Source: Streptomyces sp. NBC_00775 (GTDB lineage Bacteria; Actinomycetota; Actinomycetes; Streptomycetales; Streptomycetaceae). From it: a DNA stretch of 64,000 bases. The translations under genes and the position numbers were made by a program. The stretch lies in assembly GCF_036347135.1 (NCBI RefSeq), contig NZ_CP108938.1, positions 3,782,001-3,846,000 of the forward strand. The letters are read 5' to 3'. Numbering within the stretch: the first letter of the stretch is position 1; every line of letters begins with the position of its first letter. Under the pieces are notes generated by a model that had not been told where the DNA came from, searched no databases, and saw only the letters and a program-made list of their open reading frames with translations. Of this stretch, positions 44,668 through 54,124 are shown in pieces.

Positions 44668-47000
44668 GCGCACGCCAATGGGCCCGTGACCTCGGCATGG
44701 GTGCCAAGTTCGCGGTGACCGGTGGCCGTGAGGCCTGGGTGCGCGTCCTGCTCACGGCCGTCGGGGTCGGCCTCGGGGTGGCGCTGCTGCTGCTCACCAC
44801 GGCGATACCCAACGCCTTGGCGAACCGGGGCGACCGCGAACGCTCCCGCAACGACATGACGTACACCTCGGTGGTCCATAAGAAGTCGGACCGTACGCTG
44901 CTCGTCGGCACCGCGGACACCACCTTCCATGAACAGGACGTGCGCGGGCGGGTGTTGGAGCCCGAAGGCGCGCAGGCGCCCCTGCCGCCCGGGGTGAAGA
45001 AGTTGCCCGCGGTCGGCGACATGGTCGTCTCGCCCGCCCTCGACCGGCTGCTGAAGTCCTCCGACGGCAAGCTGCTGCGCGAGCGGCTGCCCTACCGCGT
45101 CGCCGGGACGATCGCCGACACCGGCCTCACCGACCCGCACGAACTCGCCTTCTACGCGGGCATCAAGGATCTGAAGGCGACCACGCAGACGACCGGCCGG
45201 ATCGAGCGCATCGACTCGTTCGGGTCCAGGGACCAGTCCGGGGAGGCGATGGACCCCGTCCTGTTCCTGCTCGTGCTGATCGTCTTCGTGGTGCTGCTGA
45301 TGCCGGTCGGTGTCTTCATCGCCGCGGCCGTACGCTTCGGCGGCGAGCGGCGCGACCGCAGGCTGGCGGCGCTCCGGCTGGTCGGCGCCGACGGGCGGAT
45401 GACCCGGCGGATCGCGGCCGGTGAGGCGCTGGCCGGAGCGGTGGTCGGGCTGGTGTTCGGCGCCGCGTTCTTCCTGGTCGGGCGTCAAGTCGCCGGAATG
45501 ATCACCTTGTTCAGGATGAGCGTGTTCCCCAGCGACCTCAATCCGGCACCCGCGCTGGCGGCCCTGGTCGCCGTGGCCGTGCCGGCCGCCGCCGTCGCGG
45601 TGACGCTCTTCGCGCTCCGCGGTGTCGTCATCGAGCCGCTCGGGGTGGTCCGCACGGCCCGGCCCTCGCGCCGCCGGCTGTGGTGGCGGCTGCTGCTGCC
45701 GCTGGGCGGCCTCGCGATGCTCTACCCGATGATCGGGCAGGGGCGCACCAACGGGGACTTCAACCAGTACCTGGTCATCGGCGGCGTCATGCTGCTCCTC
45801 GTCGGCATCACGGCGCTGCTTCCCTGGGTCGTGGAGGCGGTCGTCAACCGGCTGAACTCCGGCGGAGTGGCCTGGCAACTGGCCATTCGCAGGCTCCAGT
45901 TGAGCAGCGGCACCGCGGCCCGCATGGTCAACGGCATCGCGGTGGCGGTGGCCGGCGCGATCGCCCTGCAGATGCTGTTCGCCGGGGTCGAAGGCGACTA
46001 CACCAAGGCGAACAAGAACGACCTCTCGCGTGCGCAGATGTCGGTCACGGTGCCGGACGGGATCCCGATGAGCGGGGTCGTCCAGCAGATGTCCGCGACC
46101 AAGGGCGTCACGCGCACGACGGCGCTGTTCAGGGGTGAGATGGGCGACGGGCGCAACGAACCCGAGCGCCAGGCGACCATGACCGTCGGCGACTGCGCGG
46201 CCCTGCGCGAGGCGGCCAAGCTGCCCTCCTGCAAGGACGGCGACATCTTCGCCGTGGAGAACGCCAGGTGGGACTCGTACACGTCGAACATGGACGAGCC
46301 CGGTACCAAGCTCTACATCGACCCGTCGTACGGCACCTCCGTCAAGGGCAAGGAGCTCGCCTGGACGGTGCCGAAGAGCATCAGGACGGCGGACTCGCGC
46401 GAGGACCCGTCGGGCGACGAGCGCGGAGGCTTCCTCTTCACCCCCGGCGCGCTGCCCGAGAAGGCCGAGTCGACCCTGACCGGGACCGTCTTCCTCCAGC
46501 TCGACGAGTCGGTGCCGGACGTGCGTGAGTACGTACGCAACAGCGCGGCGAAGGTCGACCCGCTCGCGGACCCCGATACGTGGACCGCGACCACGCAGTC
46601 CGCGCGCTTCACCTCCATCCGCACCGGGCTGTCCGTCGGCGCGGCCTGCGTCCTGATCCTCATCGGCGCGAGCCTCCTGGTCTCCCAGCTGGAGCAGCTG
46701 CGCGAGCGCAAAAAGCTGCTCTCGTCGCTGGTCGCCTTCGGCACCCGGCGCCGCACGCTGAGCCTGTCCGTGCTGTGGCAGACCGCGATCCCGATCGCGC
46801 TGGGCCTGCTGCTGGCGTCGATCGTCGGCCTGACCCTGGGCACGGTCCTGCTGAAGATGACCAGCACCCCGGTGGGCGTGGACTGGGCGAGCGTGCTGTC
46901 GATGACGGGCATCGGCGCGGGGGTCGTGGTGCTGGTGACGCTGCTCAGCCTGCCGCCGCTGATCCGCCTGATGCGGCCGGACGGACTGCGTACCGAGTAG
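44664..47000 (+). CDS. FtsX-like ABC permease
   Basis: A 778-residue permease with an N-terminal TM helix (about 22-45), a large extracytoplasmic domain, TM bundles near 200-320 and 350-430, and a second FtsX domain at the C-terminus (about 655-770). This double-FtsX plan is that of antimicrobial-peptide exporters of the MacB/BceB-like superfamily. It forms one operon with PadR and the ATPase. A terminator follows 20 bp after the stop. Confidence 0.9.
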   Translation: MSARQWARDLGMGAKFAVTGGREAWVRVLLTAVGVGLGVALLLLTTAIPNALANRGDRERSRNDMTYTSVVHKKSDRTLLVGTADTTFHEQDVRGRVLEPEGAQAPLPPGVKKLPAVGDMVVSPALDRLLKSSDGKLLRERLPYRVAGTIADTGLTDPHELAFYAGIKDLKATTQTTGRIERIDSFGSRDQSGEAMDPVLFLLVLIVFVVLLMPVGVFIAAAVRFGGERRDRRLAALRLVGADGRMTRRIAAGEALAGAVVGLVFGAAFFLVGRQVAGMITLFRMSVFPSDLNPAPALAALVAVAVPAAAVAVTLFALRGVVIEPLGVVRTARPSRRRLWWRLLLPLGGLAMLYPMIGQGRTNGDFNQYLVIGGVMLLLVGITALLPWVVEAVVNRLNSGGVAWQLAIRRLQLSSGTAARMVNGIAVAVAGAIALQMLFAGVEGDYTKANKNDLSRAQMSVTVPDGIPMSGVVQQMSATKGVTRTTALFRGEMGDGRNEPERQATMTVGDCAALREAAKLPSCKDGDIFAVENARWDSYTSNMDEPGTKLYIDPSYGTSVKGKELAWTVPKSIRTADSREDPSGDERGGFLFTPGALPEKAESTLTGTVFLQLDESVPDVREYVRNSAAKVDPLADPDTWTATTQSARFTSIRTGLSVGAACVLILIGASLLVSQLEQLRERKKLLSSLVAFGTRRRTLSLSVLWQTAIPIALGLLLASIVGLTLGTVLLKMTSTPVGVDWASVLSMTGIGAGVVVLVTLLSLPPLIRLMRPDGLRTE

Positions 47001-47020
47001 CCGGAGCCGGCCGGACACGT

Positions 47021-47058
47021 GTGGCGGCTCCTTCCCCGGGCGGGGAGGGAGCCGCCAC
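47021..47058. terminator. Bidirectional terminator hairpin
   Basis: A 17-bp stem with one G.U pair (GTGGCGGCTCCTTCCCC and GGGGAGGGAGCCGCCAC) and the loop GGGC, between convergent genes. Confidence 0.85.
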
Positions 47059-47075
47059 GTCACGCCCGGCCCCGC

Positions 47076-47504
47076 TCAGACCGTGTACTCCCGCACCACC
47101 CGCCTGACCTGGGCGAACAGCATGCCCACGTTCACCGACTTGCGACAGACGACCACCGCGACGACGTCCTGGTGGTCGTTCATGCGCACGAACAGGTGGG
47201 TCAGGTTGTCGCTGTTCACCAGGATCTCCTGGAAGAAGTGCTGATCGCTGGTGACGCCGCGGCGCTCCTTGAAGACGTCCTCGATCATCGCGACCGTACG
47301 CCCCTGGAACAGGTCGAGGGTCGCGCCCGCGAGGAGGTCCAGGACCTCGGGCGGGTGGTTGTCCACGGTCTCGTAGGCCAGCAGCATTCCGGTCGCCATG
47401 TCGACGGCGCCCGAGGCCACACAGTCCGGTGCGTCAGTGCGCAGCGACTTGACCAGGCTCAGGACCTGATCCGAGAACCCTGGTGTCATCCGCTTCGTCG
47501 CCAT
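47076..47504 (-). CDS. Hypothetical protein of a roadblock-type operon
   Basis: A 142-residue soluble protein I cannot assign by motif. Its alternating strands and helices (AVDMATGMLLAYETVD, LTHLFVRMNDHQDVVAVVVC) would fit a roadblock/LC7-like or profilin-like fold. It starts 4 bp after the stop of the roadblock gene and is the last gene of a three-gene leftward operon, so a role in the same signalling module is likely. Confidence 0.7.
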   Translation of the reverse strand: MATKRMTPGFSDQVLSLVKSLRTDAPDCVASGAVDMATGMLLAYETVDNHPPEVLDLLAGATLDLFQGRTVAMIEDVFKERRGVTSDQHFFQEILVNSDNLTHLFVRMNDHQDVVAVVVCRKSVNVGMLFAQVRRVVREYTV

Positions 47505-47508
47505 TCCG

Positions 47509-47889
47509 TCAGGCCCCTTCGGACGCGGTGAGGATCGTTCCGATGCGTCCCAGCGCGGGCCGGGTCTCCTCGTGCAGCCGGTCGAGGTCGATGCCCTCGT
47601 CGCCCAGAACCACCATCAGCGCGGTGTCGCCGACCGCGTAGAAGGCGGCGCAGCCCTGGCTCCCGTATGTCACCGTCTGCCGGAACGTGCCCCGGCCCGT
47701 GGCCTCGGCCGCGCGCCGGGCGATGCCCATGCCCGCGGCGGCGATCGCGGCGAGTCCCTCCGGGTCGATGGTGTCCGCGGTGTCCGCCGCGATGAGCAGT
47801 CCGTCGGCTGCCGCCACCGCCGTGTCGGTAATTCCGGTCACCTGCTCCCGCAGGCCTCTCATTTCCATCGCCAGTGCCTCGTGATCCAT
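47509..47889 (-). CDS. Roadblock/LC7 domain protein
   Basis: A 126-residue MglB-like roadblock protein (VTDTAVAAADGLLIAADTAD-like strand and GRGTFRQTVTYGSQGCAAFYA near the middle). Such proteins act as small-GTPase co-regulators or scaffolds; no GTPase gene is adjacent here. ATG 47889 with GGGAG 9 nt upstream is preferred over a longer frame starting at 47952. Confidence 0.8.
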   Translation of the reverse strand: MDHEALAMEMRGLREQVTGITDTAVAAADGLLIAADTADTIDPEGLAAIAAAGMGIARRAAEATGRGTFRQTVTYGSQGCAAFYAVGDTALMVVLGDEGIDLDRLHEETRPALGRIGTILTASEGA

Positions 47890-47972
47890 GTGCTGAACTC
47901 CCTGATGCCTGATCGCACTTGTTCGTTCTCGCGCAGAAGAGCGCTGATCCACTTCGCGGTTCCCCGGAAACG

Positions 47973-49265
47973 TCAGGTTCCGGAATCCGGGGTCCAGATC
48001 CGGTTACGCAGACGGAAGAACCCTTTCCAACTCGCCCCGGCTTTTTCCGGGGCGAGAGTTTCGGTGATCCCGCTCGCCCCGGGTTTACGCCGGGGCAGCT
48101 CGGAGGGGGTGGGGCGTGGTGACGTGGCGGGGGCGTCGGACCGGGCGATGGCGGGGGCCTCGGACCGGGCGGTGGCGGGGGCCTCGGCCTCGGACCGACG
48201 GGTGAGAGTCGCGTCCGCGCCCTTGGCGGCGCCGGCCGCAGCCGTGGCGGCGCCGACCCCCGCGCCCACCGCGGAGGCCAGCGCCAAGATCACCTCGGGA
48301 GCCAGGCGGGGAGTCTGTCCTACGGGCCGGATGACGGACTCCTCTGGCACCTCCTTGGGCTCCGCGGGTTCCCTGGGCTCCGCGATCTCCTGGCGTTCCT
48401 CGGCCTCCCTCTTGGAGAGGGACCGCCCCTCGGCGCCGTCCGCACCGGGCGGCTCCCCCGCCGGTCCCGTGCCGCGATCCGCCGGACGGGGCGCGGCCGG
48501 TGGCCGGCGCTGCAAGGCTCCCGTGGGCGGGAGGTGAACAGTGATCGGGGCGCTCGGACCGGTCCCGTCCGTCGATTCCAGGAGACCCTCGCCGATCAGG
48601 CGGGCCATGCCGACCGTCACGGTGTAGACGGCGCGGCCGGTCGCGAAGGCGATGTCGCGGGCGGTGCGCCGGCCGTCGGCGTGCGCCAGTAACTCCCGTT
48701 GCGCGGCGGAGAGTCGGAGACACCGGAGGTCCGACCCCGGTATGGGCGCGGGCCGTTCGCGGTCGGGGCGTACGGGGTACGGCAGCGCGGCGACGGCGGC
48801 CAGCTTGCGGGCCGCCTCCTGCAGCAGCCGCCCCGGCGCCTCCCCCACGGCGACCGGCGCGAACGGCTGGGACACGGTGAGCCGTTCACAGTCGTCCACC
48901 CGACCCGCGACGACGGCGAAGGCGGCGTCCTGGAGCGCCATCATGCAGACGACCCTGAGCTGGGCGGCCCCCGCGTAGCCGTGCGCGACCAGTTCGGTCT
49001 CCGGCCAGCGCTTGCCCTCGCCCTCCCGGAGCAGTTCCGCCCACTGCTCACCGCCGATCCGGCCGGTGCGCAGCATCCGTGCCTCGGGCCCGGGGGCACC
49101 GGGGCTCTCGACGGCGACAACCAGTCCGTCGCGGAAGTGGAAGACTCCCCCGGGCTTCCCGGAAATCCGCAGCCCCCCGGTCACCTTCTCGCGATGGCAC
49201 TCGTCCAGCGCGCGTGACAGCAGGTCGTATCCGACCCGGCCAAGGGAATCCCGACTGGTCGACAT
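47973..49265 (-). CDS. Large protein with roadblock-operon N-terminal domain (DUF4388-like)
   Basis: A 430-residue protein. The N-terminal about 230 residues (LSRALDECHREKVTGGLRIS ... GVFHFRDGLVVAVESPG) resemble DUF4388/PATAN domains of signalling proteins, followed by a winged-helix-like part (LRLSAAQRELLAHADGRRTA) and a disordered Ala/Pro/Glu tail containing short repeats of APATARSE type; the DNA there has tandem 24-bp units at about 48120-48195. AAGGGGAG sits 3 nt before ATG 49265. It is first in the three-gene operon. Confidence 0.75.
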   Translation of the reverse strand: MSTSRDSLGRVGYDLLSRALDECHREKVTGGLRISGKPGGVFHFRDGLVVAVESPGAPGPEARMLRTGRIGGEQWAELLREGEGKRWPETELVAHGYAGAAQLRVVCMMALQDAAFAVVAGRVDDCERLTVSQPFAPVAVGEAPGRLLQEAARKLAAVAALPYPVRPDRERPAPIPGSDLRCLRLSAAQRELLAHADGRRTARDIAFATGRAVYTVTVGMARLIGEGLLESTDGTGPSAPITVHLPPTGALQRRPPAAPRPADRGTGPAGEPPGADGAEGRSLSKREAEERQEIAEPREPAEPKEVPEESVIRPVGQTPRLAPEVILALASAVGAGVGAATAAAGAAKGADATLTRRSEAEAPATARSEAPAIARSDAPATSPRPTPSELPRRKPGASGITETLAPEKAGASWKGFFRLRNRIWTPDSGT

Positions 49266-49451
49266 CACTCCCCTTGAGCCTCTGGAGCCTCGTACAGACG
49301 CCTGATGCGTCACACTGAGGGGGTATGTGTATCAGTCCGGGCGCATATTTCAGCGAGAGTCGCACTACCTGACGGAAGTTGAATTCTCCCGCCCCTCCAG
49401 GGGCTTCATCGGTCGCCCAAATGACCGACTGTGCAAGTCAGTTGAGGCGGT

Positions 49452-50426
49452 TCAGGCCTCGGGTCCCCACACCCGTACGGGCAGCGGACGCAGGGCCTCG
49501 CGCAGCGCCGCGGCCAACTCCTCGTACTCCGCCCCGCGCGCCGCGCCGGAGCGCATCGCCAGCGCAATGCGCCGCGTGGGCGCCGGATCCGCGAAGTATC
49601 CGGTGAGGAGCTGGTTGCTGCGGGTCGTCTCGACCTTGACGGCGGTACGCGGGAGGAGGGTCACGCCGAGGCCGCCGGCGACGAGTTGGACGAGGGTGGA
49701 GAGACCGGCGGCGGTGGTGGTGACGGGCGCGTCCGCGCGTCCGGCCTCCCGGCAGATGTCCAGGGCCTGGTCCCGCAGGCAGTGCCCCTCGTCGAGCAGG
49801 AGGAGGTTGAGCTCGCGCAGGGCTTCCCGGGGAATCCCCTCCCGGCCCCCGAGCCAGTGGTCCAGCGGCGTGACCAGTACGAAGTCCTCGTCGAACAGCG
49901 GGAGTTCGACGACGCCTGGCATGCCGAGCGGTACGGCGAGGAGGAGCAGATCGAGGCGGCCGACGGACAGCCCCTCCAGCAGAGTGGCCGTCTGCTCCTC
50001 GTGGACCTGGAGGTCGAGGTCCGGGTAGCGGTCGTGGACGAGCTTGAGGACGGTGGGCAGGAGGTAGGGCGCGACGGTGGGGATGACACCGAGGCGGAGG
50101 GCGCCGGTGAACGGCGCGCGGACGGCTTCGGCTTCCTCCATGAGCGCGCCGACCGCCGTCAGCACGGCCTTCGCCCGTACGGCGAGACGCTCGCCGGCGG
50201 GTGAGAGCAGCACCTTGCGGGTCGTACGCTCCAGCAGGGTCACGCCGAGGGTCTCCTCCAGCGTCGAGACCGCGCCGGACAGCGCGGGCTGGCTCATGCC
50301 GATCGCGGCGGCCGCGTCACGGAAGTGCAGATGCTCGGCCACGGCCGCGAAGGCGCGCAGCTGGGCGAGGCTGGGCTGACGCCGGCCGTTCCCCTTGGAG
50401 CTCGCCTTGCCGATGGGGCTGGCCAT
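49452..50426 (-). CDS. oxyR: Peroxide-sensing LysR-family regulator OxyR
   Basis: A 324-residue LTTR: HTH at about 19-78 (QLRAFAAVAEHLHFRDAAAA ... QPALSGAVSTLEETLG) and a sensor domain with C216 and C225 (EGHCLRDQALDIC), the same 9-residue spacing as the redox pair C199/C208 of E. coli OxyR. Divergent from ahpC; it is expected to activate ahpCD and itself on peroxide. AAGAGG is 7-8 nt before its ATG. In the 158-bp intergenic region ATAG (50454) and CTAT (50487) half-sites are candidate contacts, weakly supported. Confidence 0.95.
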   Translation of the reverse strand: MASPIGKASSKGNGRRQPSLAQLRAFAAVAEHLHFRDAAAAIGMSQPALSGAVSTLEETLGVTLLERTTRKVLLSPAGERLAVRAKAVLTAVGALMEEAEAVRAPFTGALRLGVIPTVAPYLLPTVLKLVHDRYPDLDLQVHEEQTATLLEGLSVGRLDLLLLAVPLGMPGVVELPLFDEDFVLVTPLDHWLGGREGIPREALRELNLLLLDEGHCLRDQALDICREAGRADAPVTTTAAGLSTLVQLVAGGLGVTLLPRTAVKVETTRSNQLLTGYFADPAPTRRIALAMRSGAARGAEYEELAAALREALRPLPVRVWGPEA

Positions 50427-50584
50427 GGCCGTACCTCTTACTCATCGTTACTGATAGTCGAGTCCGATCAACACGACCGAGTGTAGCTATTTCCCTAATC
50501 AATGCAGCCTGTGCCACCATCAGCGGCGTCCAACCCCTGGGAAACGCCCCCAAAAAGGGTGTTCCCTCGCTACAAGGAGAGCGT

Positions 50585-51139
50585 GTGCTCACTGTTGGTG
50601 ACCAGTTCCCCCCGTTCGATCTGACTGCCTGTGTCTCGCTGGAGAAGGGCAAGGAGTTCGAGCAGATCAACCACAAGACCTACGAGGGCAAGTGGAAGAT
50701 CGTCTTTGCGTGGCCCAAGGACTTCACCTTCGTGTGCCCGACCGAGATCGCGGCGTTCGGCAAGCTGAACGACGAGTTCGCCGACCGTGACGCCCAGGTG
50801 CTCGGCTTCTCCGGCGACTCCGAGTTCGTGCACCACGCCTGGCGCAAGGACCACGACGACCTGCGTGACCTGCCCTTCCCGATGCTGGCCGACTCGAAGC
50901 ACGAGCTCATGCGGGACCTCGGCATCGAGGGCGAGGACGGCTTCGCCAAGCGTGCCGTGTTCATCGTCGACCAGAACAACGAGATCCAGTTCTCCATGGT
51001 GACCGCCGGCTCCGTCGGCCGTAACCCCAAGGAGGTCCTGCGGGTCCTGGACGCCCTGCAGACGGACGAGCTGTGCCCGTGCAACTGGACCAAGGGCGAG
51101 ACCACCCTCGACCCGGTCGCGCTGCTGGCGGGTGAGTAA
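50585..51139 (+). CDS. ahpC: Alkyl hydroperoxide reductase peroxiredoxin
   Basis: A 184-residue 2-Cys peroxiredoxin with peroxidatic C51 (FVCPTE) and resolving cysteine in CPCNW (C164/C166). It reduces peroxides and is re-reduced by AhpD downstream, the actinobacterial arrangement. AAGGAG precedes GTG 50585. Divergent from oxyR. Confidence 0.97.
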   Translation: MLTVGDQFPPFDLTACVSLEKGKEFEQINHKTYEGKWKIVFAWPKDFTFVCPTEIAAFGKLNDEFADRDAQVLGFSGDSEFVHHAWRKDHDDLRDLPFPMLADSKHELMRDLGIEGEDGFAKRAVFIVDQNNEIQFSMVTAGSVGRNPKEVLRVLDALQTDELCPCNWTKGETTLDPVALLAGE

Positions 51140-51145
51140 CCCTCC

Positions 51146-51679
51146 ATGTCCCTCGACGAACTGAAGTCCGCCCTACCGGACTACGCGAAGGACCTGCGCC
51201 TCAACCTGGGCTCGGTCATCGGCAACTCCGACCTTCCGCCGCAGCAGCTGTGGGGGACGGTCCTCGCCTGCGCGATCGCTTCGCGCTCTCCGCGGGTGCT
51301 GCGCGAGCTGGAGCCGGAGGCGAAGGCTCAGTTGTCGCCCGAGGCGTACACGGCCGCCAAGTCGGCCGCTGCGATCATGGCGATGAACAACGTCTTCTAC
51401 CGGACGCGGCATCTGCTGTCCGATCCGGAGTACGGGACGCTGCGGGCTGGTCTGCGGATGAACATCATCGGCAACCCGGGTGTGGAGAAGGTCGACTTCG
51501 AGCTGTGGTCGCTGGCCGTTTCCGCGGTGAACGGGTGTGGGCAGTGTCTTGACTCCCACGAGCAGGTGCTGCGCAAGGCGGGTGTCGACCGGGAGACCAT
51601 CCAGGAGGCGTTCAAGATCGCGTCGGTGATCCAGGCGGTCGGGACGACGCTGGACGCCGAGGCGATCCTGGCCGACTAG
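51146..51679 (+). CDS. ahpD: Alkyl hydroperoxide reductase AhpD
   Basis: A 177-residue AhpD with the active-site CGQCLDSHE (C131, C134, H138). It passes electrons from the dihydrolipoamide system to AhpC. It starts 6 bp after ahpC and the two form an operon under OxyR. Confidence 0.97.
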   Translation: MSLDELKSALPDYAKDLRLNLGSVIGNSDLPPQQLWGTVLACAIASRSPRVLRELEPEAKAQLSPEAYTAAKSAAAIMAMNNVFYRTRHLLSDPEYGTLRAGLRMNIIGNPGVEKVDFELWSLAVSAVNGCGQCLDSHEQVLRKAGVDRETIQEAFKIASVIQAVGTTLDAEAILAD

Positions 51680-51718
51680 CGCTCCGCCCCAGACCCCGTG
51701 GGTCGGTTCTTTGGCTGC

Positions 51719-51868
51719 GGGTGGGTGGGGGCTGGTCCAAAAGATTGCGCAGTTCCCCGCGCCCCTTTTAGGGGCGCGGGGAACTGCGCAATCTTTTAGC
51801 GGGGGTCTGGGGGCGCAGCCCCCAGGAACGGATGGGACGGGTAGGGGCGGCGGGGGCGAGGAAACCCG
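51719..51868. repeat. GC-rich inverted-repeat element, copy 3, acting as terminator
   Basis: A perfect 28-bp inverted repeat (51739-51766 and 51770-51797, AAAAGATTGCGCAGTTCCCC inward) with a 3-nt loop, followed by GGGGGTCTGGGGGCGCAGCC and the 37-nt right end of the family at 51830-51866. Between convergent ahpD and the AI-2E permease gene; the hairpin should stop transcription from both sides. Confidence 0.85.
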
Positions 51869-51870
51869 GG

Positions 51871-53292
51871 CTACGGGCGGTGGGCCGGGGACGCGTCCAG
51901 GGCTGTGGCGCCGCGGGGCTCCGGGGCCTGGCGGAGGCCGGCCTCGCGGGCGTAGGAGCGCAGGTAGACGACCACCGTGTTGGTGACGGCGACCAACGGA
52001 ACCGCGACCACCGCACCGCCGATGCCGGCGATCATCCCGCCCGCGGCGACGGACAGGACCACCGCCAAGGGATGCACTCGCACCGCCCGCCCGAGGATGA
52101 ACGGCTGCAGGATGTGGCCCTCGATCTGCTGCACGGCGAGGACCACGACCAGTGTCATCACCGCCGTGAACACGCCCTGCGTGACAAGGGCGACCACCAC
52201 CGCCAGCGCACCGGAAATCACCGCACCCACCAGCGGAATGAACGCGCCGAGGAAGATGAAGACGGCCAGCGGAACGGCCATGGGGACTTCGAGGAAGTAG
52301 ATGCCCAGGCCGATGAAGATCGCGTCGATCAGAGCGACTATCACCGTGCCCCGCACATACGCCGTCAGCGTCCGCCACGCCCTCGGCCCCGCCCCCGCGA
52401 CCCCCTGCCGGGCAGCGGCCGGAACGAGCTTGAGCGTCCACTCCCAGATCCGCTTGCCGTCGTAGAGAAGGAAGAGGGTCGAGAACATCGTGAGGAGGAT
52501 GCCGGTCAGGGCTTCCACGATGACCGTCACGCCCTCCAGGCCGGCCGACGTGATCTGATCCGTGTTCGCACCGATCGCGGCGCGCAGATTCTTGGCGATC
52601 TCGTTGATCTGCTTGTCCGTCACATGGAACGGGCTGTTGAGGAGCCACTTGCGCAACTCGTCGATGCCGTCCTGGATCTGGTCGGAGAGGTTGTCGATGT
52701 TCTCCTGGACCTGCCAGACCACGAACCAGCCGACCAGCCCCATGATGACGAAGCCGAGGATCGCGGTGAGCGCGGTGGCGAGCCCGCGCGGCACCCCGTA
52801 ACGCGTCAGACGGGCCACCGTCGGCTGCAGCAGCGCGGTGATGAGCAGCGCGGCCACGAAGGCCAGCACCACCAGTTGTACGGCGCTGATGACCCGCATC
52901 AGCACCCAGACGGTGCCCGCGAGTACGAGCAGCCGCCAGCCGGCCTCGGCCGCGACCCGCACACCCCACGGCACGGCGAGGGCGGGATCGGGACGCTCGG
53001 CCGTCAGGACGGGGGCGTGCGCGGCGGAAGGGGTGGGCGCGTCCTCGGGATGACTCCCCGAACGGCTCTCGGGACGCCGGTCGGAAAGGCCTTCGGGACG
53101 ACTGTCGGGATGACCGTCAGCCGCAGACGCTGACGCGAACTCGGACGCTGACGCGGACGGCATCGACGTCCCCTCGGAGTCGAGGGGACCCTGCGACTCC
53201 ATCTCCACCTCGGCGCGGCGCTCGTCCAACCGCTCCCCCAGCTCGGTCAGTCCGGCGCCCAGCCGGCCGAGCCACCCTGGCACTCGCGACAT
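51871..53292 (-). CDS. AI-2E family (PerM/TqsA-like) membrane protein
   Basis: A 473-residue permease with a disordered charged N-terminus (about 1-120, with short SAS/DGHPDSRPE-type repeats) and the family core of about eight TM segments (GWRLLVLAGTVWVLMRVISA ... FILGRAVRVHPLAVVLSVAAGG). The family includes autoinducer-2 exporters and sodium/proton antiporters; substrate here is unknown. ATG 53292 with GGGACGG is preferred to a longer frame from 53358. Confidence 0.88.
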   Translation of the reverse strand: MSRVPGWLGRLGAGLTELGERLDERRAEVEMESQGPLDSEGTSMPSASASEFASASAADGHPDSRPEGLSDRRPESRSGSHPEDAPTPSAAHAPVLTAERPDPALAVPWGVRVAAEAGWRLLVLAGTVWVLMRVISAVQLVVLAFVAALLITALLQPTVARLTRYGVPRGLATALTAILGFVIMGLVGWFVVWQVQENIDNLSDQIQDGIDELRKWLLNSPFHVTDKQINEIAKNLRAAIGANTDQITSAGLEGVTVIVEALTGILLTMFSTLFLLYDGKRIWEWTLKLVPAAARQGVAGAGPRAWRTLTAYVRGTVIVALIDAIFIGLGIYFLEVPMAVPLAVFIFLGAFIPLVGAVISGALAVVVALVTQGVFTAVMTLVVVLAVQQIEGHILQPFILGRAVRVHPLAVVLSVAAGGMIAGIGGAVVAVPLVAVTNTVVVYLRSYAREAGLRQAPEPRGATALDASPAHRP

Positions 53293-53362
53293 GATCCGTC
53301 CCTTTTCCCCGTTGCTCCCCACCACTCCCCCCTGGAGTCGTCGGTTCCGACCGTACATGGCC

Positions 53363-53395
53363 GAAGCCCCTCACCCTAGGACGGGGAGGGGCTTC
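53363..53395 (-). terminator. Terminator hairpin after the transglycosylase gene
   Basis: GAAGCCCCTC.CC pairs with GGGGAGGGGCTTC around an 8-nt loop, 34 bp past the stop codon. Confidence 0.8.
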
Positions 53396-53428
53396 AGAAG
53401 GTTGAGCGGCCGGCGTACGGCGTGGGGC

Positions 53429-54124
53429 TCAGTACCAGCTGTTGGCCTGCCAGAACGACCAGGCCTCACAGGGGCTGCCGTACCGGCTGTTCATGTAGTT
53501 GAGGCCCCACTTGATCTGGGTGGCCGGGTTCGTCTGCCAGTCGGAGCCGACGGACGACATCTTGGAGCCGGGCAGGGCCTGGAAGAGACCGTAGGCGCCG
53601 GAGGAGGCGTTGACCGCCTTGTAGTTCCAGCTCGACTCGTGGTTCACGATGTTGCTGAAGCAGGCGAACTGACCGCTCGGCACCATCTGGCGAGCCATCG
53701 CCTGGATCTGCGCGACGGTGTACGAGGACTGCACGGAGAAGCTGGAGGCGTCACGCGTCGCGGAGCGGCTGGCCGCTTCCTGGGCCGCCTTGCGCGCCTT
53801 GGCTTCCTTCTCGGCCTTCTCCGCGGCCTTCTGCTTCGCGACGGCGTCGTCGGCCGCCTGCTTGCGGGCAGCCTCCTCCGCGTCCTTCTTGGCGCTCGCG
53901 TCCGCGGCGATGGCCTGTGCGTCGGCCTGCTGCGTCAGGGACGCGGTCTGCACCTGGGCCTGCTGGCCCGCAGGTATGTCCGCGAGGAGGGTTGAGTCAC
54001 TTGCCGTCGCCTCAGCGTCGTTCGGCTGGGCAGTGCTGCCCGAGGCAACTCCGACGACACTTCCGACGGCGGTGACCGCGGTGGCCGAGGCCACTGCGAA
54101 TCCCCGGACCGAAATCCGGCTCAC
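53429..54124 (-). CDS. Secreted SLT-type transglycosylase
   Basis: A 231-residue exported protein: signal peptide (about 1-35), an Ala/Lys/Glu-rich coiled coil (about 62-120, with AEKAEKEAKARKAAQEAA) and a C-terminal lysozyme-like SLT domain (NHESSWNYKAVNASSGAYGLFQALPG with catalytic Glu in NHESSW). It cleaves peptidoglycan glycan strands during growth or germination. GTG 54124 has GGAAGGAAA 4-6 nt upstream, which also gives a clean signal peptide. Confidence 0.9.
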   Translation of the reverse strand: MSRISVRGFAVASATAVTAVGSVVGVASGSTAQPNDAEATASDSTLLADIPAGQQAQVQTASLTQQADAQAIAADASAKKDAEEAARKQAADDAVAKQKAAEKAEKEAKARKAAQEAASRSATRDASSFSVQSSYTVAQIQAMARQMVPSGQFACFSNIVNHESSWNYKAVNASSGAYGLFQALPGSKMSSVGSDWQTNPATQIKWGLNYMNSRYGSPCEAWSFWQANSWY

